Notes under the pieces: model-generated
Seen by the model: only the letters and a program-made list of their open reading frames with translations
Told to the model about the DNA's origin: nothing
Database searches by the model: none
Assembly (NCBI GenBank): GCA_039105265.1
Contig: JAPFFF010000007.1
Span: forward strand, 4,278,001 to 4,342,000
Origin: Tritrichomonas musculus
Taxonomy: Eukaryota > Parabasalia > Tritrichomonadida > Tritrichomonadidae
Reading direction: 5' to 3'
Length of the DNA: 64,000 bases
Translations under genes and position numbers: made by a program
In this document: positions 30,339-40,820 of the stretch, one piece after another
Layout of the letters: each line of letters starts with the position of its first letter
Numbering within the stretch: the first letter of the stretch is position 1

Positions 30339-31703
30339 ATGATCTTATCATCTGCTGGATTAAATAACATTATTTTAGACAATAATAATACTAGTAACAC
30401 ATTTCGATTTGTTTTCGGAGAGCATGAAATTACGTTAAATAATATTTATGCAGAATTTATATCACCCATAGTTTCCAACCTTCATCATTCAGATCCAACG
30501 ATTGATTCAATTCATTTTGAAAATGATTTTAATGAAGATCTCTTTAGCGATGATATTTTATCACTATTCAAAAATATTTCAAGAGGTATACCAGTTCAAT
30601 TTAATTCTGAACAAGGTTTTAAATTACAATTAATATCAATTATAATTGATAATGAAGAATTACTTGAAAAAATTAATCAAATTCATCCATTCGAAATCAA
30701 TGAAAACAACATCAAAGAATATTTGCATTATTTACAACTTTTTCATAGCCTTACACAACCGTCACGCTATTTCAACTACAGCAACATAATTAACTTTATG
30801 TCAAGCAACTTTTATTTGCTTGATAAATCGGAGCTTGTCAAACTTCCGAAGAAAATTTTGTATTCAATTATTTCAAACACGAATTTAAAAATTGAAACAG
30901 AAAATTCACTTTTTGACTTCATTCAAAAAGTTTATTCTGAAGATGAAGATGAGGATAAATACAAGGAAGATGAGGACAATATTAGCATCATTTCATTCTA
31001 CGAAAACATTGAATTTTCGAACCTGTCGAAACGAAAATTTCAAGAATTTTTATTTGAATTCAATTCAAGTGAAATGACGAACAGTTTATGGCGAAAAATA
31101 GGTCAATCCTATCATGCTAGATCGAAAGAGAATTCTTCTCGTTATTGTCATAAACCTTTGAAAATTGAATACGATAAGAATTTTGAGAACCCATTCAATG
31201 GGATCATTCAATCTTTAACGGACGAATTTGGCGGGAATGTTGATGATAAAGGAATTGTCAAAATAACCGCTTCAACCGTTAGTGATGTTGATCATCCTAA
31301 ATACGCAGCTGATCTTGAAGACAAGAAGCACTATTTCTGCTCGCTGAATTACGCCAATCAGTGGCTCAAGTACGATTTCACCCGTTTTAAAATTCGGCCA
31401 AATTACTATTCAATTCGAACAAGACATGATCATGGCAGCGGTTATTCACACTTGAAAAATTGGGTGATTGAAGGCTCAAACACTGATAATGAGGACGATT
31501 GGAAGATTCTGGACGAGAGGAATGAAATTGACTGCCTTGACAATTACAGCGCAATGATGTCTTTCAAAATTCAGAAGACTTTGGATAAAAATGAGTATTA
31601 TCGGTACCTTCGCTTAAGATGCACTGGCATGAACACTGGCGATAATTATTTGCTGATATTATCAGCACTTGAATATTTCGGCTATTTAATTGAAGACTCT
31701 TGA
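30339..31703 (+). CDS. BTB/BACK-like protein with C-terminal discoidin (F5/8 C-like) domain
   Basis: 454 aa. The N-terminus (TFRFVFGEHEITLNNIYAEF, then LHHSDPTIDSIHF) looks like a divergent BTB fold, followed by a helical BACK-like region (about 125-260) holding an acidic Glu/Asp loop. From about 275 the sequence GGNVDDKGIVKITAS, NYANQWLKYDF, YYSIRTRHDHGSGYSHLKNW, VIEGSNTDNEDDW and the closing strand LSALEYFGYL match the galactose-binding jelly-roll seen in discoidin-like domains. Trichomonad genomes carry many genes with this layout. A role as a ubiquitin-ligase adaptor is a family-based guess. A TCA at 30313-30315 precedes the ATG by 24 nt. Confidence 0.7.
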   Translation: MILSSAGLNNIILDNNNTSNTFRFVFGEHEITLNNIYAEFISPIVSNLHHSDPTIDSIHFENDFNEDLFSDDILSLFKNISRGIPVQFNSEQGFKLQLISIIIDNEELLEKINQIHPFEINENNIKEYLHYLQLFHSLTQPSRYFNYSNIINFMSSNFYLLDKSELVKLPKKILYSIISNTNLKIETENSLFDFIQKVYSEDEDEDKYKEDEDNISIISFYENIEFSNLSKRKFQEFLFEFNSSEMTNSLWRKIGQSYHARSKENSSRYCHKPLKIEYDKNFENPFNGIIQSLTDEFGGNVDDKGIVKITASTVSDVDHPKYAADLEDKKHYFCSLNYANQWLKYDFTRFKIRPNYYSIRTRHDHGSGYSHLKNWVIEGSNTDNEDDWKILDERNEIDCLDNYSAMMSFKIQKTLDKNEYYRYLRLRCTGMNTGDNYLLILSALEYFGYLIEDS

Positions 31704-32084
31704 AAATTAATTTTGATAATTGTTTATTTTTCAACTCGGTATTCATCTCCATTCCTCCCAGAAATTGCATTTGCTATGATTTTTTTTTATCTACAGTAAT
31801 TAATAAAAATATTCTTTATAAATACTTTTTTAATTACTCATTATTCGTTGAAGAATATCTCTGAAAAAGTGAGAGTAATTGAATGACTAAAAATTATCTT
31901 TTCTAATCTAGACTATTCAAAATTTGTCAACATATTTTGAATCGAATATTCAATAGCCGCAGCATCAAAGACAAAAATAAAATTTCATGATGTTTTTGCA
32001 TTCAAAGAAAAGACAAACTTTTGCTTTTGAATAAGAAAGAAAAAAAATCTGCTGAAGTGCTAGACTCAAAAAAAAAAAAAAAAA
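31704..32084. other. AT-rich intergenic region left of the fold-back element
   Basis: No gene seen. It ends in a run of 17 A (32068-32084) that abuts the left arm of the fold-back element. Confidence 0.6.
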
Positions 32085-32661
32085 GGGAGATATTTTTTGC
32101 CCCCAATCTCTTTTGACCCCAACGGTTAAGGTCAATATTGACCCTGTATCGTACTTCAGAAAAAATCGGCGAGAACTTTTTTGCACTTTTGCGAAAAAAA
32201 CCATGAGTAGCTACTCACGCTTTTTTCGCTAAATTTTTATTTTTTACAAATAATGCTAATTATATATTTTTGAAAAGATTAGTAAACATTTATTGTTATT
32301 TATAACATCATAGGCCCGAATATGTGAAGAAAATCTTATATATTTTTTTATAAAGAGATATCTATAATATTATTGATTAATATTTTTTTTACCAAAAAAA
32401 GAAAAAAATGGTTTAATAATTACTACAATGAGATGCTAATTACGAATAACTTACTCGGGATGGAAGAAATTTCATCTAGAGCTGCTTTTTAATAAAAATA
32501 ATTTTTTAGAAATTATCGTAAAAAAAGCGTGAGTAGCTACTCATGGTTTTTTTCGCAAAAGTGCAAAAAAGTTCTCGCCGATTTTTTCTGAAGTACGATA
32601 CAGGGTCAATATTGACCTTAACCGTTGGGTCAAAAGAGATTGGGGGCAAAAAATATCTCCC
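32085..32661. mobile_element. Fold-back (long-TIR) non-autonomous element, 577 bp
   Basis: Left arm 32085-32228 and right arm 32519-32661 are inverted copies of each other, differing by a single C in a CCCC/CCC run over about 143 bp. The ends read GGGAGATATTTTTTGCCCCC. Each arm contains the palindromes GGTCAATATTGACC and GAGTAGCTACTC. The 290-bp core is very AT-rich with no ORF. Both sides are bordered by A runs on the same strand (17 A left, 20 A right), as if it inserted into an A tract that was duplicated. The near identity of the arms suggests recent arrival or conversion. The transposon family is not clear to me. Each arm also encodes the same short open reading fragment, which I regard as fortuitous. 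Confidence 0.85.
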
Positions 32662-33110
32662 AAAAAAAAAAAAAAAAAAAACATTTTTTATGAAAATTCA
32701 AGCATTCAATTTTGTATATATATCTGATAATGTTCAATACTCGATATTTCAAATTCAATTAAATCTGACAGATGTATTCAATTCCACTTTTTAAATAGTT
32801 TATTTTCCAAGGATTTATTTTTCTTTGTAGTAATAAGCAATAATTACAAAAAAATTAGGGAATATAAATATAGGATAAACTTTATGTACTCTTATATATC
32901 AATAGTATTTGCTGCACTTATAAATTTGGTTAAAAATAATGATCGTTTTTTCGAAAGCAATAAATTTAACTAAAATTAATTAGTTAATAATAAAATGAAC
33001 TTTTTTTAATAGTTTACACTATGAAAAAATATCAATCATACTCTGATATTACACTAATTTCAGAAAAAGTTTTCAAAAAACTGGTGAACAACGCCTTTTT
33101 TTTATTCATA
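32662..33110. other. Intergenic region right of the fold-back element
   Basis: It begins with a run of 20 A and is otherwise AT-rich sequence with no gene that I can support. Confidence 0.6.
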
Positions 33111-34097
33111 TTAAAATCTACTAGAAAGAAATGTAAAAGCATTTTTTAAAATGCCTTTATCTTTTGATTTATCTGATTGACTAATTTCATGAATTATATC
33201 TTGAATTCCAATATGTTTAATATCTTGGATTGATTGCATAATAAATTGTTTATCATCTTTTCTTTTACTAATTTCTTTACTTATTTTTTTTAAAATATGG
33301 ATACAAATATTTTTTAAGTTTTCACTAAAATTATCAATATTTTGATTAAATAAATATTTCCAAACTTCAATTACATCATCAAAATTAAATTCTTGAGTAA
33401 AAATAAGGCTGTACCATTTAAATGGAATTAAAAATTGTATATTATTACTTACAAATATATTATAAATAGTTCGCTCATTTTTTTTAATGTATAATTCAAA
33501 TTCCGAAAAATGTTCTTGAAAAGATATTGATCCAGGAATTATATCTATTTGATGAGTTTTTTTCATGAATTTTTTGAATAGATATTTGGTCAAAGCTTCA
33601 ATGGCATATGTCTCTTTATAATCAAATGAGCACCAAACAATATGGTATATAGGCAGAATCAATTCAATTATTGATTGGATATATTTAAATAGATTAATTT
33701 CTGGATTTTTTTCATAGTGAAGTGATAATGTTATTCTTAAAATAGCGCAAAAAAGTTTCTTTTCTCTGTCATTCGGGGGTTTTGAATCCGGGTAAAAATC
33801 ATATCGTATTTTACAAAGAGTACGCGTCATATCTTCTATCACTTTTTTTCTTTGATTATCATTTATTCCTTCGTAAGTAGTGGTATATTGAATATTAAAT
33901 TGATTAAGAGATGACATATAAATCGATCTGAGTTTCGCATAATTTAATTGTGTTTCAGGGCCTAAAATACAATATACTACTTTATAAAATAATTCTTTTC
34001 GTTTCTTTTTCTCTGGATTAAAAAAAAGTATAACTCTATCATCATTTGGAATTTCATCAAAAAGCCAACTTTGCGGATTTTCATTAAATCCCATCAT
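33111..34097 (-). CDS. TBC-domain Rab GTPase-activating protein, divergent
   Basis: 328 aa, nearly all one TBC (Tre-2/Bub2/Cdc16) domain. The arginine-finger motif, usually I-x-x-D-x-x-R, appears as VIEDMTRT near residue 87, and the glutamine-finger motif Y-x-Q as YIQ near 143. The later helix pattern IPFKWYSLIFTQEFNFDDVIEVW matches the conserved TBC end, where F, W and the DV-xxW spacing recur. Both fingers are kept, so GAP activity is plausible. The N-terminal R-x-x-x-W motif is weak. Target Rab unknown. ATG 34097 (MMGF); an alternative start one codon later cannot be excluded. Confidence 0.75.
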   Translation of the reverse strand: MMGFNENPQSWLFDEIPNDDRVILFFNPEKKKRKELFYKVVYCILGPETQLNYAKLRSIYMSSLNQFNIQYTTTYEGINDNQRKKVIEDMTRTLCKIRYDFYPDSKPPNDREKKLFCAILRITLSLHYEKNPEINLFKYIQSIIELILPIYHIVWCSFDYKETYAIEALTKYLFKKFMKKTHQIDIIPGSISFQEHFSEFELYIKKNERTIYNIFVSNNIQFLIPFKWYSLIFTQEFNFDDVIEVWKYLFNQNIDNFSENLKNICIHILKKISKEISKRKDDKQFIMQSIQDIKHIGIQDIIHEISQSDKSKDKGILKNAFTFLSSRF

Positions 34098-34874
34098 TTT
34101 AAAAATTTTAAAAATTGTATAATAAGACCAAATAACTTCTTAATTTGATCAATATAATATTTCTCAGTTTTCTGGCAAAAAAAAAAAGTGTTGAATCATA
34201 CATTATATAAATATGTTTGAAATTAATTAAGATATCTATTATCATTAAAAATGCATGAAAAGAAGCTCTGAATAAAGAGTAGAATTATATCAAACTAAGC
34301 AATATTGCTTATATATCTTCTTTTATTTCAAATATTCTTTAATAATTTTGTTTTATTAATTATTTTTCGTCAAACCAAGCATTTAAGATCTTACTCTATA
34401 ATATTATTTCCAAAAACTTCTTCAAACAAAAAGGTTCACCATATATTCGCATTTTACATCAAATTCAATGGAAACACAGGAAATGCTACACTAAATTCTG
34501 CAACTTTTGAATATTAAAATTAAAGAGATGATAAATTTTTATCAGTTACACAAAAATTACACAGAAGCTTTTGTTAATTGCAAAAATGAATCATTGACTT
34601 AATTTTTTATCTTCCCTCTTTTAATAAACATTCATGATTATGAATATCATATTAATTTAGCCAAAAAAGCTTAACGTAGAAAAAATTTAGCAGAAATCAA
34701 AAGATTAACAAAATACAGAGAATAAAATCATTGAATGAGCCAACCTTATTAAAATTTAGCAAATCTCATTCAAATTATTTAAGAAATCATAAAGACTAAA
34801 CTATTATATCATTCCAAACAAAACTAAATAAGAAAAGAAAGATGAATATAGGATTACTTAATTTTTTTTTACTC
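34098..34874. other. Long AT-rich intergenic region
   Basis: 777 bp between two minus-strand genes. Only short frames without protein-like composition; no repeat or RNA gene recognised. Confidence 0.55.
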
Positions 34875-36545
34875 TTACTGTTTAAGATAAACTATAGCTT
34901 CATAAGGACGAAGCTGACTAGGAATATTATCATTGTTCTCATAATTTGAGATTAAAAGTTTAGCACCAGAAAGGTCAAGACCATTTGGAATGCGAAGTTG
35001 CTGATTATCTTTTGTGAAATTTAATGCAATGAACATCTTTTGGTTGCCAAGTGTTCTTGTGTAAACATACAAGTTTTTGTCTTCAGGATAGAACTCATCA
35101 TAGGTACCATAAACTATAATGTCATGTTGATGCCTTAATCTGATCAATTTTTGGTAGTAATGAAAGACTGAATCTGGATCTTTAAGTGACTCTTTAGCAT
35201 TGATTGTCTTGTAATTTGGATTGATCTTTATCCATGGCTTTCCTGTTGTGAATCCTGCGTTTTCAGTATCATCCCATTGCATTGGAGTTCTTGCATTATC
35301 GCGTCCTTTGAAACGGAAAGCTTTCATTGCTTCTTCTTTATCCATTTTTCCATGAATAACATTTTCGTCCCAGAAGTTGAGAGTTTCAAGATCATTGAAC
35401 TCGCTAATATCAGTAAATGGAACATTTGTCATTCCGAGTTCTTCACCTTGATATACATATGGAGTTCCTTGAAGAGTATGATTCATTGTTCCGAGCATTT
35501 TGGCGCTTACTTTACGGAATTCTGGTGAATCATTTCCAAATCGAGAAACTGGACGAGGTTGATCATGATTACATAAAAATATTGAATTCCATGCTTTGCC
35601 TTCAAGTCCTTTTTGCCATCGGGTATGAATACTCTTGAACTTGACGAGATCAAATGGCTTTAAGAAGAATTTGGAACCTTCACCAGAATCAACATCCATT
35701 AATTCGAATTGGAAAAGCATGTTAAGTTCATGACGATCTGGGCCTGTATAATCAATAGCTTGTTGGAAATTAACTCCAGGGCATTCACCAACTGTCATGC
35801 AATCATATTTCGATAATACTTCTTTATTCATTTCTTTTAGAAATTCATGGATTCGTGGACCTGTTGAATATTTTTCACATCCAACAATGAGACTTGATGT
35901 GTCTCCATCTGGTAATCCTGGAACTTTTGAAATCAAAGATATAACATCCATTCTGAAGCCATCAATTCCTTTTTTGAACCAAAAGTTCATCATGTCAAAG
36001 ACTTCTTTGCGAACTTGTGGATTTTCCCAATTTAAATCTGGCTGTTTCTTGGAAAAGAGATGAAGGAAATATTGATCTGTATTCTTGTCGTATTCCCAGG
36101 CAGGGCCACTAAAGAATGATGTCCAGTTATTTGGTGGAACTCCTGGCGCTTTACCATCTCTCCAGATGTAGTAGTCTCGCTTTGGACTATCTTTTGATTT
36201 CCTTGATTCAATAAACCAAGCATGCTCATCAGATGTATGATTTACAACAAGATCCATCATTAATTTAATTCCACGATCGTGCATGCCTTTAAGCATTTCT
36301 TCCCAATCTGCCATTGTTCCAAATTCTGTCATAATGTCCCTGTAATCACTAATATCATATCCATTATCATCATTTGGTGACTTATAAACTGGTGAAAGCC
36401 ATACAACATCAACTCCAAGCTCTTTCAGATAGTCAAGTCGTTTTGTAATACCTTTGATATCTCCAATTCCATTACCAGTAGTATCCTGGAAGCTACGTGG
36501 GTAAATTTGGTAAACAACAGCTTCTTTCCACCAAGCTTTTTGCAT
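34875..36545 (-). CDS. Oligo-1,6-glucosidase / alpha-glucosidase, GH13, bacterial type
   Basis: 556 aa, the usual length of bacterial oligo-1,6-glucosidases. It starts KAWWKEAVVYQIYPRSFQD, with the calcium-loop-like DTTGNGIGDIKG at 21-32. Conserved regions: DLVVNH (98-103), GFRMDV with nucleophile D200, GE with acid/base E254, and NHDQPR with stabiliser D328. Valine after the nucleophile (GFRMDV) is the mark of 1,6-active members. No signal peptide, so it should cleave isomaltose-type ends in the cytosol. Close likeness to bacterial enzymes and the lack of eukaryotic extensions suggest lateral transfer; base composition already looks ameliorated. ATG 36545 follows a TTCACTTT initiator-like site. 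Confidence 0.92.
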   Translation of the reverse strand: MQKAWWKEAVVYQIYPRSFQDTTGNGIGDIKGITKRLDYLKELGVDVVWLSPVYKSPNDDNGYDISDYRDIMTEFGTMADWEEMLKGMHDRGIKLMMDLVVNHTSDEHAWFIESRKSKDSPKRDYYIWRDGKAPGVPPNNWTSFFSGPAWEYDKNTDQYFLHLFSKKQPDLNWENPQVRKEVFDMMNFWFKKGIDGFRMDVISLISKVPGLPDGDTSSLIVGCEKYSTGPRIHEFLKEMNKEVLSKYDCMTVGECPGVNFQQAIDYTGPDRHELNMLFQFELMDVDSGEGSKFFLKPFDLVKFKSIHTRWQKGLEGKAWNSIFLCNHDQPRPVSRFGNDSPEFRKVSAKMLGTMNHTLQGTPYVYQGEELGMTNVPFTDISEFNDLETLNFWDENVIHGKMDKEEAMKAFRFKGRDNARTPMQWDDTENAGFTTGKPWIKINPNYKTINAKESLKDPDSVFHYYQKLIRLRHQHDIIVYGTYDEFYPEDKNLYVYTRTLGNQKMFIALNFTKDNQQLRIPNGLDLSGAKLLISNYENNDNIPSQLRPYEAIVYLKQ

Positions 36546-36884
36546 TTTTTCAAGATATAAAAGTGAAGTATTAATTCAATTTTTTTTTTTTTTTTTTCAA
36601 ATAATTCTTTCAAATTTGATGATTGAAACTTTTTTGTAATTCCTTCAACCATCTAATTTACTTCTAAATATTAAAAAATATTCTTCATACATTTCAAATT
36701 TCACGATTTAACCTACTATAATTTTGATGATTAATTTGAATTACCAAAATATATTTTGTGAGCATTTTATTTGACTGCTAGAACCTTTTTATACAAAATT
36801 TGATTTATAAAAATAGAATTTTTGAATGTTTTTCCTCAAAAAAAGGAGTTAAAAATCGAAATTTGAGAAAACTAAAAACAATAT
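36546..36884. other. Intergenic AT-rich region
   Basis: It holds a T run near 36580-36597 and no gene that I can support. Confidence 0.55.
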
Positions 36885-39800
36885 TTATTTAATAACAATT
36901 GCATGTAATCCTAATGTATGCATAAATTCACTTGATCTTGCTGCGATACATCCTTTGAATTCACCAATATTTTCTGGATTGAATTCAACAACAACAACAG
37001 TTTTTCCTTGTGATTCAATTACACTTTTTGATGCTAATAATTTAAATGGATCTTGTTTATTGGCATCAGCAGTTTCTTGCGCATTAATAGTTACAAAGCC
37101 ATCATCATCAATACCAAGATTTACATCCATATATTTTCTTCCTTTGACAAAATTCGAAATACTCCAATAAACAGTAATTGCTTCACTAGAAAAATTCACT
37201 AAAGTCAATCTTCGTATCAGTTTCTTCTGTCCAACTTTAATTTCATTTCCAAAGGATACAAAGTCACCATCAACGTCTTCAGTGTAACCAAGAGTGTGCT
37301 TTTTAAATCCAAAGAATGAACCAAGAGCTTTAACATGCATTGGAATTTCTATTTCTTTATATTGCCATGGGTCTTTAATTGATAATATTAACTTACCATT
37401 ATAATCACCGTGAATTTCACTATAACAAGAAACTGGAATTTCTACTGTACCAAATGGAGAAACTTGAAAAACTTTGTCATCATCAAGTGAAAAAACATTG
37501 TTACAATTATCGAGCATATGAACTTGAACGGTTGAAACAACTCCACATTCGTTTTTTACTTTAACAAAACTATGGGATCTGTTACAAATGACAAAATCAT
37601 TTGAAAAATCTATTTTTTCTGTTATTAAGGTGATTTTCGGTGGCTGAACGTGTGCAATAATGGCACAACGATACGTCCTTCCAATTATTTTACAAATAAA
37701 TGGCAAAGCATGTTCACCTAATCTGCTAAAACAAGCGATTAAGTTAATATTGATTGTTTTAATATCATTTGGATCTAGCGTTCCATTTTGTGGGCTCGTT
37801 TTAGTATATTCATAAACCGATGTAATTCCGTTTTGTTCAATTAAATCAATAATTGATGAGTTTTCTTTTCGTAATTTGTCATTCTGTGAAGAGGGAAGCT
37901 CACTTTTATCACATATTTTTGAATCAAAAGTAATTGTATTTTCTGTATTTTCTATAGGCATTTGTAATTCAACTGAATAAGATGCATCATTAAATTCAAA
38001 AGTTGTTGGAAATAGATTTAATAACTCAACTTCAGTTGCTGCTTTATATTCTAAAGTTGGAAATACGTTACCAATATCGATTATCCTATTTTTAATTTGT
38101 ACAATTGGACGATCAAATATCGCTATTACTGGAATATCAAATGTAGTTGATGGTAATGATTCGATTTGATTTCCATTTTCATCACACCAAAAAGTTGTAA
38201 CGTTTAACAATTCTTCAACTGCTGCAGGATCATCAAAGTGAAGATCAATAAAAACACTTTTTGTATCAATGACAAAGCCTTCACCACCACGCATTGTCCA
38301 CTCAGGCCGATTAATTGGCTCAATTCGAAAACCAATTGGGCAATCGATATCATTTGTAAAAACAATTTCTTTTGTTGCTGTTTGTCCAGTTAAAACGCAA
38401 CCAAATTCAAGCGAAGAAGGCGTAAATTTAAGAAAAGGAGGATGTATTGTTGCTGTATATGTAAAATTAAGCTCGTTTAATGCATTTGTTTGAAAAGTTA
38501 CTTCGTCAGTTAAATGACCTCCTGCACTGATATTTTTCACAAATTCTAGATTTGACATTGATGGCATTAAACCTATAGTTTTGTTGAAAACGCAAGAAGC
38601 AGACTTTTTTGCTTTGGGATCAGGATCGAGTTTCAAGTTTTCGTCTTTTCCGGCAAAATTAATTGCATATAAATGCGAAATCGTGGTTGTACCTGAATTA
38701 TTATTATTTTGATCGGTGTTTTTATTATTGCCATTTGATTGGTTCAATCTAGATGTAATATGCCAAACTTCACTGGCTTTAGCTTGCATTTCTAATTCAG
38801 GCTGGTGCTTAAATATTAACGCATTATTATCATCTCTTTTTGAATTTTTAACTAGTAAACAGTTTAATGTAACTTTCGTATCTTTATTTGGATTAATATC
38901 GAATACTACTGGATTTGGTGTCACTAAATCTGATTTTTGCCACTGAAAGTTGATATTAAGAAATGATTGATTAAAAAGTTGAACCTCTTTTGCCATATTA
39001 ATCCGAGGAATGATTTGATTGAAAATAACAAGAGGAGGTTGAATTCGAACAGATGTAGTTCCTGATGATGCTTCAATATCTACTGTGAGCATTTGGATTG
39101 AGATGAGATCGCCAGCTTGATTTGGGATATTATCAACATAAATAAGAAGTTTTGATGAATATGAAGAAAACATGACTGGATTAAACGAAATGTGGAGTGG
39201 AATAGAACCATTTGCCTTAACACTTCCTTGTAGTGGAGAAAATAAAAAAGGAGGTGAAGTTGTATCATATTCATCAATCCTATATTCTGGATAAAGTGAA
39301 AAAAGGCGACTTGAATTATCAATATGAATTGGAATTGGTTGAATGTGAAACGGATATTCAACATCAGTTATATTCTTGATTTCAATGATTTTTGTTTGCC
39401 ATGATTCATGTGGCAAGAATGGAACAAATAAATTATTTTCATCACAAATTGAAAATTTAAGTAATGGATCAAATGATTCACCTTCTGCAATAAAGTAAAA
39501 TCTTTGAGGGAAATGTTGAGCAATGATTTCAAATGATACTTTGTGTTTCCCAGTTCTTATGGGTGAAAATGAAATGTCTATTGTTATAGATTGTCCAGGA
39601 TTAAGCTCAAATGAAGCTGGTGAAAGGGTAAATGCATCATCAACATAAGAATCGTTAATTGAACGTCCATTTTTAGATTGAAATGAAAAATATGCTAGCC
39701 CTCCATTATTTATTATTGTAAATTGCCCACTTTGAGAAGAATAAACAAGCGATGAATTAAGATCGACAACCTCAGGTAATGACAACGACGGCGGGTCTCG

Positions 39801-40562
39801 AAAACATCGTATAGGAACAGTAGTAATTGGATCGTCTGGACCTGGTATAAATTGAAACTGACTTTCATAATCTCGTGGCTCTTCTGGATAAAAAATTACT
39901 TCGAAAGTGAGATGTAATCCTGGTCTAATTAGAGTATTTTCTATATCTTCAAGTATACGAAATCGAAAAGCTTTATCATGAGGAACTTTAAGTTGAAATC
40001 CTTTTGTATTTGAAGTGATATTTTGAATAGTAAATGTTAATATATATTCTGTATTTAATGTAAAATTAACGACTTTTAATTCAGGCGGATCTGCTCTGAA
40101 GAAATATTCATATTTATGAATTATTTTTGGTTTTATTTGCTTCATAGGATGAAGTTGGAATGGCTCTCTTGGTTTGACTATTCGCGTTTGCTGATTTTGA
40201 ACTGGTTTGGTAAGTTGTGCTATTGGTTTTGGTCTTTTATTAAGTGCTGATTCAATTTTTCTCTTCGGAGTTTTTACTTCAGGAATTAATTTATCTAAAA
40301 GATTTTCAGTTTGGCGTGGAGTTTGTGAAGGTGTTTGCTCGGATGAAAGTGGCGGTAGTGGGATTGTTAAAAAATTATTTTCTACATTTGACGTACTCGA
40401 AGGATTATTCAACGAATCAAGTTGCTTTTGTAATTTTAATAATTCTGTATCAAGTTGTGATTGAACTTCTGGATATTCTCTCGATTCTCTTTCAATTGGT
40501 GTATTGTTTTGATTCCAATCTTGGATTAAACTCGAAAAATCCCATATTTCCGTCATTTCCAT
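36885..40562 (-). CDS. Multi-ASH/MSP-domain protein, probably axonemal (Hydin/DLEC1/CFAP group)
   Basis: 1,225 aa from ATG 40562. After a charged, low-complexity N-terminus (1-145) come repeated Ig-like beta domains of the ASH/MSP kind. Typical pieces are LTFTIQNITSNTKGFQLKVP with FEVIFYPEEPRDY (160-225), FTIINNGGLAYFSF then ITIDISFSPIRTGKH (280-345), IPLHISFNPVMFSSY, FGCVLTGQTATKEIVFTN, and the last one with RRLTLVNFSSEAITVYW and VVVEFNPENIGEF. This N-then-FxP pattern is shared by Hydin, CFAP47, CFAP65, CFAP74 and DLEC1, which are central-pair or axonemal proteins. I cannot choose between them. The head-to-head neighbour is a coiled-coil gene 258 bp away. Confidence 0.7.
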   Translation of the reverse strand: MEMTEIWDFSSLIQDWNQNNTPIERESREYPEVQSQLDTELLKLQKQLDSLNNPSSTSNVENNFLTIPLPPLSSEQTPSQTPRQTENLLDKLIPEVKTPKRKIESALNKRPKPIAQLTKPVQNQQTRIVKPREPFQLHPMKQIKPKIIHKYEYFFRADPPELKVVNFTLNTEYILTFTIQNITSNTKGFQLKVPHDKAFRFRILEDIENTLIRPGLHLTFEVIFYPEEPRDYESQFQFIPGPDDPITTVPIRCFRDPPSLSLPEVVDLNSSLVYSSQSGQFTIINNGGLAYFSFQSKNGRSINDSYVDDAFTLSPASFELNPGQSITIDISFSPIRTGKHKVSFEIIAQHFPQRFYFIAEGESFDPLLKFSICDENNLFVPFLPHESWQTKIIEIKNITDVEYPFHIQPIPIHIDNSSRLFSLYPEYRIDEYDTTSPPFLFSPLQGSVKANGSIPLHISFNPVMFSSYSSKLLIYVDNIPNQAGDLISIQMLTVDIEASSGTTSVRIQPPLVIFNQIIPRINMAKEVQLFNQSFLNINFQWQKSDLVTPNPVVFDINPNKDTKVTLNCLLVKNSKRDDNNALIFKHQPELEMQAKASEVWHITSRLNQSNGNNKNTDQNNNNSGTTTISHLYAINFAGKDENLKLDPDPKAKKSASCVFNKTIGLMPSMSNLEFVKNISAGGHLTDEVTFQTNALNELNFTYTATIHPPFLKFTPSSLEFGCVLTGQTATKEIVFTNDIDCPIGFRIEPINRPEWTMRGGEGFVIDTKSVFIDLHFDDPAAVEELLNVTTFWCDENGNQIESLPSTTFDIPVIAIFDRPIVQIKNRIIDIGNVFPTLEYKAATEVELLNLFPTTFEFNDASYSVELQMPIENTENTITFDSKICDKSELPSSQNDKLRKENSSIIDLIEQNGITSVYEYTKTSPQNGTLDPNDIKTININLIACFSRLGEHALPFICKIIGRTYRCAIIAHVQPPKITLITEKIDFSNDFVICNRSHSFVKVKNECGVVSTVQVHMLDNCNNVFSLDDDKVFQVSPFGTVEIPVSCYSEIHGDYNGKLILSIKDPWQYKEIEIPMHVKALGSFFGFKKHTLGYTEDVDGDFVSFGNEIKVGQKKLIRRLTLVNFSSEAITVYWSISNFVKGRKYMDVNLGIDDDGFVTINAQETADANKQDPFKLLASKSVIESQGKTVVVVEFNPENIGEFKGCIAARSSEFMHTLGLHAIVIK

Positions 40563-40820
40563 ATATTAAACGGAATAAAATTCATATTTAAATAATTCAA
40601 AAAGAACGTTATTTTCATTTAAATTTTGGGATGTAATTTGTTAGCAAATTCGCTAAGATATTTAACCAAAGCGTCAAAATTTATCTTTGATCTAATTAAA
40701 TTATATATTAAAGAACGCTATATTACGAAAGAAAATTGCCTGCATTACTTTTACATCCTTTCTAAATTTTCTTTGATTTATGGTTACATATTACCGTTTA
40801 TTAAATCTTATAATATCAAA

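Noticed and set aside
32085-32661. Identical short ORFs (MVFFAKVQKSSRRFFLKYD) on opposite strands
   Set aside because: They are the two inverted arms read in the same sense; composition is not protein-like and they end in A runs.
32085-32661. Calling the long-TIR element a Polinton or Maverick end
   Set aside because: No capsid, polymerase or integrase coding sequence lies between the arms and the ends do not allow a family call.
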